NCBI RefSeq assembly: GCF_022760805.1
Contig: NZ_JAIVFL010000001.1
Location: 1,674,001 to 1,738,000 of the forward strand
Direction: 5' to 3'
Origin: Candidatus Mycolicibacterium alkanivorans
GTDB lineage: Bacteria > Actinomycetota > Actinomycetes > Mycobacteriales > Mycobacteriaceae
DNA: 64,000 bases
Below are positions 20,187-29,743 of the stretch, in pieces. The number at the start of each line of letters is the position of its first letter. The first letter of the stretch is position 1. Under the pieces are notes generated by a model that was not told the origin of the DNA, made no database searches, and saw only the letters and a list, made by a program, of their open reading frames with translations. Both the position numbers and the translations under genes were made by a program.

Positions 20187-21989
20187 ATGGGTGGTGAGGT
20201 GACGACGACTCTCGACATGGTGACGGTCCTCGATGGACGCACCCGCGACCGCGTTGGCCTCCTCGACATCCTGTGGGATATCCAGCGTCGCGCGGGCCAC
20301 ATCTCCGCCGATGCGGCCGGCCAGGTGGCCGAGTGGCTCGGGTTGTCGGTCGAGGACGTTCTGGAGACCGCGACGTTCTATCACTTCTTCCACACCGAAC
20401 CGTCGGGCCGTTACCGAATCTATCTGAGCGACAACGTCATCGCGAAGACGCGCTGCTATGACCGGGTGCGTGAGGCGCTGGAACGCGAGACCGGCACGCG
20501 GTTCGGCGGACCCGGCTCGACGGACTTCGGACTGTTCGAGACGGCCTGTGTCGGTATGAGCGACCACGAGCCGGCCATGCTGATCGACGGCATCGTCTTC
20601 GCCGACCTGACGCCAGGGTCGGTCGCCGAGATCATCGGGGGCCTCAAGAGCGGCCGATCGCCGGCCCAGATCGCCAATCCCTCCGGCATCCCGGACGACG
20701 ACCTGGCCTATGTCGAACGCCTGACGGGGACGGTGGTGCACACCTCCGGGCCGGTGTTCTTCGGCGGGGACGGCGACCACGGCGGGCTGCTTCGGGGCTG
20801 CCGGGCGATGGCTCCTGAGGACGTGATCGCCGCGATCACCCAGTCGGGCCTGCGCGGCCGTGGCGGCGCAGGTTTCCCCACCGGCAACAAGTGGAAGTTC
20901 TGCCGGGCGGCGGCAGGGGATGAGAAGTACATCATCTGCAACGCCGACGAAGGCGAGCCGGGGACGTTCAAGGACCGGGTGCTGCTGACCTACTCGCCAC
21001 GAGAGGTGTTCGCGGGCATGGCGATCGCCGCCCGCGCCGTCGGCGCGCGCGAGGGCATCCTCTACTTGCGGGCGGAATACGCATATCTGCAGAACTACCT
21101 CGAACGCCAACTCGCGCAGCTGCGTGTCGACGGCGCCCTCGGTGAGGGGTTCGACATCCGGATCCAGTTGGGTGCCGGCGCTTACATCTGCGGCGACGAA
21201 TCGGCCCTCATCGAGTCCTGCGAGGGCAAGCGGGGGACGCCGCGCCTCAAGCCGCCCTTCCCGGTCGAGCACGGTTTCCTCGGAAAGCCCACCGTGGTCA
21301 ACAACGTCGAAACCTTCGCCGCAGCCAGCCGCATCATGACCGACGGCGCGGCCTGGTTCGCGGCCATGGGTGTACCTGGGTCGACCGGCACCCGGCTGCT
21401 CAGCGTCGCCGGCGACTGTGCGGCGCCCGGGATCTACGAAGTCGAGTGGGGCATCACGCTGGCGCAGGTGTTGGACGTGATCGGCGCCGACAACCCGCGG
21501 GCCGTGCAGATCAGTGGCCCCTCAGGGGAAATGCTGTCGGTGGCCGCCGACGCCGGCCGCCGGCTGGCCTACGACGATCTGTCCTGCAACGGCTCGTTCA
21601 TGGTTTTCAACCACGAACGGGACCTGCTCGAGATCGTCGGGGACTTCATGCAGTTCTTCGTCGACGAATCCTGCGGCATCTGCGTGCCGTGTCGGGCGGG
21701 CAACGTGGCGCTGCGCCAGAAGGTCGGTCTGGTGGCTGCCGGGCGGGCCGCCCGGTCCGATCTCGACGACATGGTCGCGTGGGGCGGGATCGTCGCCCAC
21801 ACCAGCAGATGCGGGCTGGGCGCCACCTCCCCGAATCCCATCCTGACCACGCTGAAGAAATTCCCGGAGATCTACGCGGCCCGGCTTCGGGAGCCCGCCG
21901 GCGCGCTGCTGCCGTCTTTCGACGAAGCTGCGGAACTGACCGCCCACGCCCGGGCCGTCGCCGAACTCGCTCCACGGGAGGCGTTGTGA
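20187..21989 (+). CDS. hoxF: NAD-reducing [NiFe] hydrogenase, diaphorase subunit HoxF (NuoE-NuoF fusion)
   Basis: This 600-residue NAD(H)-binding subunit fuses a NuoE-like N-terminus (about 1-170) to a NuoF-like part. FMN/NAD sites are visible as LRGRGGAGFPTGNKW (about 222-236) and NADEGEPGTFKDR. The [4Fe-4S] ligands are ESCGICVPCRAG (about 491-502) and a later SRCGLG. In the N-terminal ferredoxin-like fold only two of the four expected cysteines remain (KTRCYD, ETACVG); the other positions are Ile and Ser, so the [2Fe-2S] cluster is doubtful. It transfers electrons between NAD and the hydrogenase module through HoxU. It is the first gene of a tightly packed operon, overlapping hoxU by 4 nt. 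Confidence 0.93.
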   Translation: MGGEVTTTLDMVTVLDGRTRDRVGLLDILWDIQRRAGHISADAAGQVAEWLGLSVEDVLETATFYHFFHTEPSGRYRIYLSDNVIAKTRCYDRVREALERETGTRFGGPGSTDFGLFETACVGMSDHEPAMLIDGIVFADLTPGSVAEIIGGLKSGRSPAQIANPSGIPDDDLAYVERLTGTVVHTSGPVFFGGDGDHGGLLRGCRAMAPEDVIAAITQSGLRGRGGAGFPTGNKWKFCRAAAGDEKYIICNADEGEPGTFKDRVLLTYSPREVFAGMAIAARAVGAREGILYLRAEYAYLQNYLERQLAQLRVDGALGEGFDIRIQLGAGAYICGDESALIESCEGKRGTPRLKPPFPVEHGFLGKPTVVNNVETFAAASRIMTDGAAWFAAMGVPGSTGTRLLSVAGDCAAPGIYEVEWGITLAQVLDVIGADNPRAVQISGPSGEMLSVAADAGRRLAYDDLSCNGSFMVFNHERDLLEIVGDFMQFFVDESCGICVPCRAGNVALRQKVGLVAAGRAARSDLDDMVAWGGIVAHTSRCGLGATSPNPILTTLKKFPEIYAARLREPAGALLPSFDEAAELTAHARAVAELAPREAL

Positions 21990-22699
21990 CAATCCGGATC
22001 GAGATCGACGGTGCCACCGTCACGGCCGAGGAAGGTGCGGCGCTCGTCGATGTCGCCGCGCAGGCCGGTGTCTACATCCCGACACTGTGTTACCTGCCGC
22101 AGCATCCGGCCCTGGGTACCTGCCGAGCCTGTGCGGTCAAGGTCAACGGCTCCATCGTGGCCGGGTGCACGGTCAGGGTCAGTGCCGGAATGCGAGTCGA
22201 GGTCGAGGTTCCCGACGCCGCCGATGCCCGTAAGGCGCTCGTCGAGATGCTGTTCTCCGAAGGCAACCACAACTGCCCGAGCTGTGAGAAGTCCGGCCGG
22301 TGCACCTTGCAGGCCGTCGCCTACGAGGTGGACATGGAGGTGTCGCGCTTCCCCTACCAGTTCCCGCAGCGGGTGACCGACCATGCGCCGGAAGCCATTT
22401 GGCTCGAGCGTGACCGCTGCATTTTCTGCCAGCGATGCGTCGAGTTCATCCGGGATCGCGAGACCGGCAAGAAGATCTTCAGCATCAACGGTCGCGGCAC
22501 CCATGCCCGCATCGACATCGACGTGGAGCTGGCCGACAAGATGCCGCCGGACCAGGTCCGCGAGGCGGTCGACATCTGTCCGGTCGGGGCGATCCTGCAG
22601 AAGCGGGTTGGCTTTGACGAGCCCATCGGCGAGCGCCGCTTCGAAGTCGAATCGGTGCGAGAGCGGGCACTCGAACCATCGCGGAGGCAGGTCCAGTGA
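21986..22699 (+). CDS. hoxU: Hydrogenase electron-transfer subunit HoxU (NuoG N-terminal-like)
   Basis: The 237-residue iron-sulfur protein has three cluster sites. A plant-type [2Fe-2S] site is built from PTLCYLPQHP, GTCRACAV and VAGC. A His-Cys3 [4Fe-4S] site reads HNCPSCEKSGRC near residue 92. A ferredoxin-type CIFCQRC with a later DICPVG lies near 143-190. It wires HoxF to the small hydrogenase subunit HoxY. The GTG start at 21986 lies within the hoxF stop (GTGA), and its own stop overlaps the hoxY start the same way, so all three are translationally coupled. Confidence 0.93.
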   Translation: MTIRIEIDGATVTAEEGAALVDVAAQAGVYIPTLCYLPQHPALGTCRACAVKVNGSIVAGCTVRVSAGMRVEVEVPDAADARKALVEMLFSEGNHNCPSCEKSGRCTLQAVAYEVDMEVSRFPYQFPQRVTDHAPEAIWLERDRCIFCQRCVEFIRDRETGKKIFSINGRGTHARIDIDVELADKMPPDQVREAVDICPVGAILQKRVGFDEPIGERRFEVESVRERALEPSRRQVQ

Positions 22700-23325
22700 C
22701 GACGCACGGTGCCAACGAGATTGCGTCGCATGAGCTTCCGGCCACCCCGCTCGATCCGGTGCTGGCTGCCCGCCGTGCCGAGAAGATCAAGGTCTCGATG
22801 ATCAGCCTGTGTGGCTGCTGGGGGTGCAGCTTGTCCCTGCTCGACATCGACGAGCGGATGATCGGGCTGCTGGACAAGATAACCATCCTGCGGTCGTCGT
22901 TCACCGACATCAAACGCATTCCCGAACGGTGTGCGATCGGATTCATCGAGGGCGGTGTGGCCAACGACGAGAACATCGAGACGCTGCGCCACTTCCGGGA
23001 CAACTGCGACGTTCTGATCTCGGTCGGCGCCTGCGCTATCTGGGGCGGTGTCCCGTCGCTGCGAAACCTGGTCGGGCTCAACGACTGTCTGGCCGAGGCG
23101 TATGCCCATTCGTCGACAGCGGTGCCGGGAGCGGAACCGGTGGTGCCCTACGACAAGCACCTTCCGATCTTGACCAACAACGTCTATCCGTGCCACGAGG
23201 TCGTCCAGATGGACTACTTCATCCCGGGCTGCCCGCCGAAACCCGACGCGATCCTCGACGTCCTCGAGGATCTGGTCGAGGGGCGACCGGTGGCCCTGCC
23301 GACGTCGCTCCTTCACTTCGACTAG
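22696..23325 (+). CDS. hoxY: [NiFe] hydrogenase small subunit HoxY
   Basis: The 209-residue small subunit carries the ligands of one proximal [4Fe-4S] cluster: LCGCWGCSLSLLD near residue 36, a second cysteine in SVGACAIWGGVPS near 114, then YPCHEV and PGCPPKPD. It lacks the C-terminal cluster domain and the twin-arginine signal of respiratory hydrogenases, so it is a short cytoplasmic type as in group 3 enzymes. It passes electrons from the HoxH active site to HoxU. GTG 22696 overlaps the hoxU stop; the stop at 23325 is 14 nt before hoxH. Confidence 0.93.
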   Translation: MTTHGANEIASHELPATPLDPVLAARRAEKIKVSMISLCGCWGCSLSLLDIDERMIGLLDKITILRSSFTDIKRIPERCAIGFIEGGVANDENIETLRHFRDNCDVLISVGACAIWGGVPSLRNLVGLNDCLAEAYAHSSTAVPGAEPVVPYDKHLPILTNNVYPCHEVVQMDYFIPGCPPKPDAILDVLEDLVEGRPVALPTSLLHFD

Positions 23326-23339
23326 GGGAACTCCTCGCC

Positions 23340-24806
23340 ATGGCAACGACACTCGTCATCGATCCGATCACGCGCATCGAGGGACACGGAAAGGTCGTCA
23401 TCGAAATCGACGACGACCACAACGTGACCGACGCCAGGCTGCACGTGGTCGAGTTCCGAGGCTACGAGAAGTTCATCCAGGGTCATCCGTATTGGGAGGC
23501 GCCGGTTCTGATGCAGCGGATCTGTGGGATCTGCTTTGTCAGCCACCACCTGGCCGGAGCCAAAGCCCTCGACGACATGGTCGGGGTGGGGCCGGGCTCG
23601 GGTACTCGGCTCACCCCGACCGCGGTCAAGATGCGCCGACTGGGCCACTACGCCCAGATGCTGCAATCACACGTCACGGCCTACTTCTATCTCGTGGTTC
23701 CGGAGATGCTGTTCGGAATCGACGCCGCTCCGGGGAAGCGCAACTTCATCGGCCTGATCGAGGCCAATCCTGACCTCGTCAAACGCGTTGTCCGGCTGCG
23801 TAAATGGGGCCAAGAGGTCATCGAGGCGGTCTTCGGAAAACGCATGCACGGAATCTCGTCGGTCCCTGGCGGGGTGAACAAGAGCCTCACCCCCGCCGAT
23901 GTGGACCGGTTCCTGCGCGGTGGGGACGGATTGCCGTCGGTCGATCAGGTCATCGAGGATGCCCAGCTCGGGTTGCAGATGTTCTACGACTTCCATGAAC
24001 AGCATCGTGGTGAGGTCGACGCTTTCGCCAACGTGCCTGCGCTCAACATGGCCCTGGTCGACGACGACGGCAATGTCGACTATTACGACGGCCGGCTCAG
24101 GATCACCGATAACGATAAGAACGTCGTGCGGGAGTTCGACTACCGCGACTATCTCGACCACTTCTCCGAAGCCGTCGAGAAGTGGAGCTTCATGAAGTTC
24201 CCCTACCTCACTGACCTCGGCCGCGAAGCGGGATCGGTCCGGGTAGGACCGCTGGCGCGGCTCAACGTCACGAAAACCCTGTCGACCCCGCTCGCTGCCG
24301 AAGCGCTGGAGAGATTCCATGCCTACACCGGCGGACGCGCCAACACCATGACGCTGCACACCAATTGGGCTCGGACGATCGAGATCATTCACGCCGCCGA
24401 GGTGGTCAGGGAGCTCCTCAACGATCCCGACATCTGCAACGACGACCTCCTGGTGGCACCCGGCGCGGACGCGTGGGTCGGTGAGGGGATCGGTGTGGTG
24501 GAAGCCCCGCGGGGTTCGCTGCTGCACCACTACCGTGCCGATCGGGAGGGAAACGTCACCTTCGCCAACTTGATCGTCGCCACCACCCAGAACAACCAGG
24601 TCCTCAACCGGACGGTGCGCAGCGTCGCCGAGGATTACCTCGGCGGCAAGACCGAGATCACCGAGGGCATGATGAACGCGATTGAGGTGGGTATCCGTGC
24701 CTACGATCCCTGCTTGAGTTGTGCCACACACGCATTGGGGCAGATGCCGCTGACCGTCAGTGTGGTGGATGCGAACGGGCGGGTGATAATTGAACAGACT
24801 CGGTGA
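23340..24806 (+). CDS. hoxH: [NiFe] hydrogenase large (catalytic) subunit HoxH
   Basis: The 488-residue catalytic subunit holds the Ni-Fe(CN)2CO centre. The four metal-binding cysteines are in the L1 motif RICGICFVSHH near residue 61 and the L2 motif DPCLSCATH near 459. The family N-terminal pattern ITRIEGHGKV is present. After the L2 histidine a 24-residue tail follows (ALGQMPLTVSVV onwards), as expected for a precursor cleaved by the maturation protease. It oxidises or produces H2 with electrons passing via HoxYUF to NAD. ATG 23340 has a GGGGAA ribosome-binding site. No hyp maturation genes lie nearby, so these must be elsewhere in the genome. Confidence 0.95.
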   Translation: MATTLVIDPITRIEGHGKVVIEIDDDHNVTDARLHVVEFRGYEKFIQGHPYWEAPVLMQRICGICFVSHHLAGAKALDDMVGVGPGSGTRLTPTAVKMRRLGHYAQMLQSHVTAYFYLVVPEMLFGIDAAPGKRNFIGLIEANPDLVKRVVRLRKWGQEVIEAVFGKRMHGISSVPGGVNKSLTPADVDRFLRGGDGLPSVDQVIEDAQLGLQMFYDFHEQHRGEVDAFANVPALNMALVDDDGNVDYYDGRLRITDNDKNVVREFDYRDYLDHFSEAVEKWSFMKFPYLTDLGREAGSVRVGPLARLNVTKTLSTPLAAEALERFHAYTGGRANTMTLHTNWARTIEIIHAAEVVRELLNDPDICNDDLLVAPGADAWVGEGIGVVEAPRGSLLHHYRADREGNVTFANLIVATTQNNQVLNRTVRSVAEDYLGGKTEITEGMMNAIEVGIRAYDPCLSCATHALGQMPLTVSVVDANGRVIIEQTR

Positions 24807-25272
24807 GGTCCTGGACAGCCCAGGCTGTCTGGTCTACGGCATCGGCAACGCCGGCCGTGAAGACGACGGACTGGGTTGGGCGTTCATCGATCGGCTCGAG
24901 GGGTGGCCGCACAAACCCGGCGCATGTCTGCGCCGGACCTACCAACTCAACCTCGAAGATGCCGATCTGATCAGCCGATACGCCCAGGTATTGTTCGTCG
25001 ATGCGACCAAGGACCCGGCGGTGGAATCGTTCGCCGTGAGCCGTCCCGAACCGATGCTGGACTTCAGTTTCACCTCGCACGCGATGTCGGTGCCGACGAT
25101 CCTGGCAACCGCTCGGCAATGCTTCGAGCGCGTACCGGAGGCCTACCTGCTCGCGCTTCGCGGCTATCAATGGGAACTTCGGCAAGGGCTGACCCGAGCC
25201 GCCGAACGCAACCTCGACAGCGCATTGAGCGTGCTGGCGCCGCGAACCGCTAGATCACCGCACCGGGGTTGA
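24790..25272 (+). CDS. hoxW: Hydrogenase maturation protease HoxW (HyaD/HybD family)
   Basis: This 160-residue endopeptidase should remove the C-terminal tail of HoxH after nickel insertion. Family residues visible are LVYGIGNAGREDDGLG near 14 (Glu/Asp metal ligand), VLFVDATKD near 71 (Asp ligand) and FTSHAMS near 96 (His ligand). The only in-frame start that keeps the whole fold is a TTG at 24790, overlapping hoxH by 17 nt. It is the last gene of the hoxFUYHW operon and converges with the following oxidase, overlapping it by 23 nt. Confidence 0.85.
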   Translation: MNRLGEVLDSPGCLVYGIGNAGREDDGLGWAFIDRLEGWPHKPGACLRRTYQLNLEDADLISRYAQVLFVDATKDPAVESFAVSRPEPMLDFSFTSHAMSVPTILATARQCFERVPEAYLLALRGYQWELRQGLTRAAERNLDSALSVLAPRTARSPHRG

Positions 25273-26617
25273 GGATCCCGTCGGGGTCCAGTGCGGCCTT
25301 GATCTTGCGGTTGAGTTCCATGGCCTCCGGGCCTAACTGGTCGGCCAGCCAGGGCTTCTTGAGCCGGCCGACGCCGTGTTCGCCGGTGATCGTCCCGCCC
25401 AGCGACACCGCCAGGTCCATGATCTCGCCGAACGCTTTGAAGGCGCGCTCGGACATCGCGGCGTCGGTGGGGTCGTAGACGATCAGTGGGTGGGTGTTGC
25501 CGTCGCCGGCATGCGCGATCACCGAGATCGTCAGGTCGCGGTCGGCCGCGATCTTGGCCACCCCGCCGACCAGTTCAGCGAGCGCGGGCAGCGGCACGCC
25601 GACGTCCTCGAGCAGCAGTGAACCCTTGGCCTCCACCGCGGGGATGGCGAACCGCCGGGCCGCGACGAAGGCCTCACCTTCGTCCGGGTCTGCGGTCGAA
25701 AAACATTCGGTGGCACCGGCTTCGGTGAACACCCGGGCCATGTATTCGGCGTCTTCGGCGCCGGCCAGGCCGCGATCGTCGGAGGCGGCGACCATCATCG
25801 CCGCCGCCGAACGGTCCAGCCCCATGCGCAGCTTGTCCTCGACGGCGTTGATCGCCACCGCGTCCATGAATTCCAGCATCGAGGGCCGGATGCGTCCGGT
25901 GATCGTCACCACGGCACCGGCGGCCGCCTCCACCGAGTCGAAGGTCGCCACCACCGTGCACGCCGCCGGCTGCGGCGGCAGCAGTCGCAACGTCACCTCG
26001 GTGATCACCCCCAGGGTGCCCTCACTGCCGACGAACAGCTTGGTCAGCGACAGTCCGGCGACGTCCTTGAGTCGTGGCCCACCCAGGCGCACCGCGGTCC
26101 CGTCCGCCAGCACCACCTGCAGGCCGAGCACGTAATCGGTTGTCACGCCGTACTTTACGCAGCACAGGCCACCGGCGTTGGTGGCGATGTTACCGCCGAT
26201 GCTGCAGATCTCGTACGACGACGGGTCCGGGGGATACCACAGCCCGTACTCCGCGACCGCCTTCTTCACCTCGGCGTTTAGCAGACCCGGCTGCACCACC
26301 GCGGTGCGGGTGACCGGGTCGATGGTGATATCGCGCATCTTCTCCGTCGACAAGACGATCCCACCGTCCAGCGCGGTCGCCCCGCCGGACAGCCCGGTGC
26401 CCGCTCCACGCGGAACCACGGCGATGCGGTGCTTGCTCGCCCAGCGCAACACCGTCTGGACTTCTTCGGTGCGGGTGGGCCGGACCACGGCCAGCGGAGT
26501 GCCGGCCGACGGGTCGGCGGCCCGGTCCTGCCGGTAGGAGGCCAGGATGTCGGGGTCGGTGACGACCACCCCGTCGGGCAGTTCGGCGGCCAGGTCGGCC
26601 AGGGCGCTCACGGCCAT
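25250..26617 (-). CDS. FAD-binding oxidase GlcD type (Rv1257c-like)
   Basis: This 455-residue flavoprotein has a GlcD/LDHD layout. The FAD loop [20 protein letters not shown] lies near residue 68. It is followed by [31 protein letters not shown] near 370 and [13 protein letters not shown] near 417. It probably oxidises a 2-hydroxy acid such as glycolate or D-lactate, feeding electrons to the respiratory chain. Length equals the recalled Rv1257c length and it is followed, as there, by tap. It is 35 percent or so similar by eye to the paralogue at 10717-12069. The gap to tap (about 9 nt) indicates an operon. Confidence 0.9.
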   Translation of the reverse strand: MAVSALADLAAELPDGVVVTDPDILASYRQDRAADPSAGTPLAVVRPTRTEEVQTVLRWASKHRIAVVPRGAGTGLSGGATALDGGIVLSTEKMRDITIDPVTRTAVVQPGLLNAEVKKAVAEYGLWYPPDPSSYEICSIGGNIATNAGGLCCVKYGVTTDYVLGLQVVLADGTAVRLGGPRLKDVAGLSLTKLFVGSEGTLGVITEVTLRLLPPQPAACTVVATFDSVEAAAGAVVTITGRIRPSMLEFMDAVAINAVEDKLRMGLDRSAAAMMVAASDDRGLAGAEDAEYMARVFTEAGATECFSTADPDEGEAFVAARRFAIPAVEAKGSLLLEDVGVPLPALAELVGGVAKIAADRDLTISVIAHAGDGNTHPLIVYDPTDAAMSERAFKAFGEIMDLAVSLGGTITGEHGVGRLKKPWLADQLGPEAMELNRKIKAALDPDGILNPGAVI

Positions 26618-26626
26618 TGCGCCATC

Positions 26627-27868
26627 CTAGGCGTGGGTCGTCGGCGCTTCGGGTGCATCGTCGAGTTCGCGCAGTGCGGGCAGCCAGGGACACAGCACGC
26701 CGATCACCAGGATCGGCACCGACAACACGAGGAAGGTCACCTTCAGACCGAATGCGTCGACGAGCGGGCCGGCGAGCATGAAGCCGACCGGGCCGGCGGC
26801 ATACGCCATCGAGGTCATCACCCCGACCACGCGTCCGCGGAGGTGCTCGGGTGTGCGGGTCTGCATCACCGAGTTGTAGATCGGCCCGATCGGCCCGTAC
26901 ACCAGGCCGACCAGCGCGGCGGCCGACAGGATCACCGGAAGCGGCGGCAGAAACGCGATCACCAGCACGGCCAGCCCGAACGTCAGCACCGCGACCAGTA
27001 CAGTGGTCCGCTTGCTGGCCACCTTCGAGAGCACGGTCCAACTCAGCGCGCCGAGCAGGCCGCCGATCGACAGCGCCATCAGCACCCAGCCCAGCTCGGC
27101 GGGCTGGTCGCGATCGGCGAAGTACTTCGGGAACAGCACACTCTCCATCGGCAGGTACATCCCGGTGACGGCCAGGTCGATCAGCCCGAGCGTGCGCAGA
27201 ACGCGGTTGTGCCACACGAACTTCAGGCCCTCGACAACCCCGGAGAGCACACCGTCGGGACGGGTCTCGCGGGCCGGCCGGCCGGCGCCCACGAGCCGCA
27301 GCACCGCCATCGTCAGGATCGACAACACGAACACCCCAGCGGTCGCCCACATCGTGTCGACTCCGCCGAGCGTGGCGATCAGCAGGCCGCCGACGCCCGG
27401 GCCGGTGATGTAGGCCAGATTGAACACCGCCTCGTAGAGGCTGTTGGTGTGGTCGAGCGTCCAGCCGGCCCGCGCCGCGGCCTCGGGCAGCATCGACTGC
27501 CGTGCGGTCATGCCGGCGGGGTCGAAGAACGAACCCAGCGCGGCGAAGGCGGCCAGCACGACGGTGGTCAGCGATCCCGTGCCCAGGGTGAGCGCCAGCA
27601 CCGGGATCGCGGCGACCGAGGCGGCCGAGAGCGCGTCGGCCAACATCGCCACCCGTCGGCGGCCCACGAAGTCCACCGCCGTGCCGGCGATGAGGGTGGC
27701 CACCAACAGCGGCAAGGTCGCCGCACCCGCGACGATCGAGGCGTCCACCGCGCTGCCGGTGCGTTGCAGCACCAGCCACGGGAAGGCGACCATGGAGATC
27801 CCGTTGGCGCCCGCGGCCAGGAAGGCCGACGAGAGGATCAGCAGCGCCGGCACGCGCGTGATGCTCAC
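26627..27868 (-). CDS. tap: MFS multidrug efflux pump Tap (Rv1258c-like)
   Basis: The 413-residue pump has twelve hydrophobic segments in the DHA3 arrangement. Helix 1 reads [20 protein letters not shown], and the loop after helix 2 has [16 protein letters not shown] central charged loop lies between halves ([14 protein letters not shown]). Tap of mycobacteria exports tetracycline, streptomycin and other drugs. The GTG start at 27868 is 30 nt from the oppositely oriented udgB. Order and orientation match Rv1257c-Rv1258c-Rv1259. Confidence 0.9.
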   Translation of the reverse strand: MSITRVPALLILSSAFLAAGANGISMVAFPWLVLQRTGSAVDASIVAGAATLPLLVATLIAGTAVDFVGRRRVAMLADALSAASVAAIPVLALTLGTGSLTTVVLAAFAALGSFFDPAGMTARQSMLPEAAARAGWTLDHTNSLYEAVFNLAYITGPGVGGLLIATLGGVDTMWATAGVFVLSILTMAVLRLVGAGRPARETRPDGVLSGVVEGLKFVWHNRVLRTLGLIDLAVTGMYLPMESVLFPKYFADRDQPAELGWVLMALSIGGLLGALSWTVLSKVASKRTTVLVAVLTFGLAVLVIAFLPPLPVILSAAALVGLVYGPIGPIYNSVMQTRTPEHLRGRVVGVMTSMAYAAGPVGFMLAGPLVDAFGLKVTFLVLSVPILVIGVLCPWLPALRELDDAPEAPTTHA

Positions 27869-27898
27869 CGGCGAAGCTTAAGCGTGCACAGTGGACTG

Positions 27899-28723
27899 GT
27901 GACTGTGCACGCGCATCCACGCACCGGAGTGCCGTTCGAGTCCCCGGTGCCGCCCGGGTCGGGCTGGCCGGGCGACCCGGCCACGTCCGGTACCCCGGTG
28001 GCCACCACCGCCCGGCGGGCGGCCGCCCTTGCCAAGACGGTCGGTGACGTCGACGAGCTCGACGCCCTGGTCAGCGTGTGCCGGGCGTGTCCGCGGCTGG
28101 TGGCCTGGCGCGAAGAGGTGGCCGTGGCCAAGCGGCGCTCGTTCGCCGAGGAGCCGTACTGGGGACGGCCTATCACCGGGTGGGGTTCGCCGCGGCCGCG
28201 GATCCTGGTGCTCGGGCTGGCGCCGGCCGCACACGGCGGCAACCGCACCGGCCGAGTGTTCACCGGCGACCGCTCGGGCGATCAGTTGTTTGCCGCGCTG
28301 CATCGCGCTGGCCTGGTGAACTCGCCGCTCAGTGTCGATGCCGCGGATGGGTTGAGCGCCAACGAGATTCGAATAGCGGCCGCGGTGCGGTGCGCCCCGC
28401 CCGGCAACGCGCCGACCCCCGAGGAACGGTCGACGTGCGCGCCGTGGCTGGATGCCGAGTGGCGACTGATCTCGCCGCAGGTGCGGGTGATCGTCGCCCT
28501 CGGCGGCTTCGCCTGGCAGGCTGCACTGCGGCTGCTCGCCGACGAGCTGCCCGGGCTGGCCAAACCGAAGTTCGGCCACGGGGTGGTCGCCGAGCTGCCC
28601 TCCGGTCTGCAGCTGCTGGGCTGCTATCACCCCAGCCAGCAGAACATGTTCACCGGTCGGCTCACACCGGCGATGCTTGACGCCGTCTTCGGCGATGCCC
28701 GCAGCAGGGCGGGTATCCAGTGA
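27899..28723 (+). CDS. udgB: Uracil-DNA glycosylase family 5, UdgB
   Basis: This 274-residue base-excision repair enzyme removes uracil, and in this family also ethenocytosine and hypoxanthine, from DNA. The iron-sulfur region starts with [13 protein letters not shown]. Motif 1 is [14 protein letters not shown] with the Ala-rich family 5 pattern, and the DNA-binding motif near the C-terminus is [13 protein letters not shown] 27899 ([13 protein letters not shown]) is chosen; a second GTG at 27905 would remove two residues. It matches Rv1259 in length and neighbours. Confidence 0.92.
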   Translation: MTVHAHPRTGVPFESPVPPGSGWPGDPATSGTPVATTARRAAALAKTVGDVDELDALVSVCRACPRLVAWREEVAVAKRRSFAEEPYWGRPITGWGSPRPRILVLGLAPAAHGGNRTGRVFTGDRSGDQLFAALHRAGLVNSPLSVDAADGLSANEIRIAAAVRCAPPGNAPTPEERSTCAPWLDAEWRLISPQVRVIVALGGFAWQAALRLLADELPGLAKPKFGHGVVAELPSGLQLLGCYHPSQQNMFTGRLTPAMLDAVFGDARSRAGIQ

Positions 28724-28817
28724 GGGAAGCATCCCGCGAAGGGCGGTGTTGAGGCCGTGATGCGTCCACCGCCCGGCCCGCGAGGCGACGCGCGAGCTTG
28801 TTGGCGAGGGAGCTCTT

Positions 28818-29276
28818 CTAGCGCAGCCGCGGCGCGATCACGTGCACCAGGCGCACGATCGGGATCGGGCGGGTCGTCAGCTTCTGATATGCGCTGTAGC
28901 GCCCGGCGTTCTCGTCGTCGCAGATCTTCCACAGCCGCGCGTAGTCCGGGTCGTCCGGCAGCACCACGCGGGCGGTGACGGGGATGCGCTTCGGGCCGAG
29001 ATTGATCTCCACGTTGGGGTGCGCCCGCAGATTGTGATACCACGCCGGGTTGCGCGGAGTTCCGCCGTTGGAGCCGACGATCAGGTAGTCGTTGCCGTCA
29101 CGGTAGTAGGCCAGCGAATGTGTGCGCAGCTGACCGGTTTTCGCGCCCACGCTGTGCAACAGCAGCATCGGCGGGGCGAACGGCAGCCGGTGCCCGATCC
29201 AGCCGTTGCTGCGCTGATACAGCGTGTCGTGCAGTTTGAGGAAGGCCAGCCTGGCCCGGTCGGTCGGCGATGTCAT
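28818..29276 (-). CDS. F420-type nitroreductase family deazaflavin-dependent oxidoreductase (Ddn-like, Rv1261c)
   Basis: The 152-residue protein has the split-barrel fold pattern of the Ddn/FDOR-B family: LLLHSVGAKTGQLRTHSLAY near residue 40, then VGSNGGTPRNPAWYHNLRAHPNVEI near 68. These bind cofactor F420 and reduce quinones or nitro compounds. It probably acts at the inner face of the membrane. It corresponds by order to Rv1261c and is followed at an 11-nt gap upstream by the HIT gene on the same strand, so the two are probably co-transcribed. Confidence 0.88.
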   Translation of the reverse strand: MTSPTDRARLAFLKLHDTLYQRSNGWIGHRLPFAPPMLLLHSVGAKTGQLRTHSLAYYRDGNDYLIVGSNGGTPRNPAWYHNLRAHPNVEINLGPKRIPVTARVVLPDDPDYARLWKICDDENAGRYSAYQKLTTRPIPIVRLVHVIAPRLR

Positions 29277-29286
29277 GTCACCAGCC

Positions 29287-29718
29287 CTACCCCGTGGCGT
29301 CCAGTTGCGCCAGCGCCTCGCGCAGGATCCGGCCGGTGGCCTCCAGGTCCGGGTCGCGGCGCGACAGCATCCCCTTGGCGAACGACAGCTTGTCGCCGTC
29401 GCGCCGGGGAATCACGTGCAGATGGATGTGGAACACCGTCTGCATCGCGGACTTGCCGTCGTTGATCGCCAGGTTGTTGCCGGTCGCTCCGAATCCGGAG
29501 GCGCGCGTCGCCCGGGCGATGCGCTGTCCGATAGCGAGCATCCCGGCCAGCGTCTCGGCCGGTGTGTCGGTCATGTCCACGCTGTGCCGCTTGGGCACCA
29601 CCAGGGTGTGGCCCCGGGTGAACGGACGGATGTCGAGGATCCCGAGGTGGTCGTCGTCCTCGTAGACACGGATGGCCGGAGCGGTGCCGGCGACGACTTC
29701 GCAGAACACACATGCCAT
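29287..29718 (-). CDS. HIT family protein (histidine-triad nucleotide hydrolase, Rv1262c-like)
   Basis: This 143-residue protein opens with MACVFCEVVAGTAPA, with two zinc-type cysteines. It ends its catalytic core with the histidine triad HIHLHVIPR near residue 98, preceded by NNLAINDGKSAMQTVFH. HIT hydrolases cleave nucleoside phosphoramidates or dinucleoside polyphosphates. ATG 29718 is chosen since MACVFCEV is the canonical family start, although the frame is open further upstream. It sits in the same order as Rv1262c. Confidence 0.92.
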   Translation of the reverse strand: MACVFCEVVAGTAPAIRVYEDDDHLGILDIRPFTRGHTLVVPKRHSVDMTDTPAETLAGMLAIGQRIARATRASGFGATGNNLAINDGKSAMQTVFHIHLHVIPRRDGDKLSFAKGMLSRRDPDLEATGRILREALAQLDATG

Positions 29719-29743
29719 CCCGCCACCGTAGCGGGGGCCCGCC

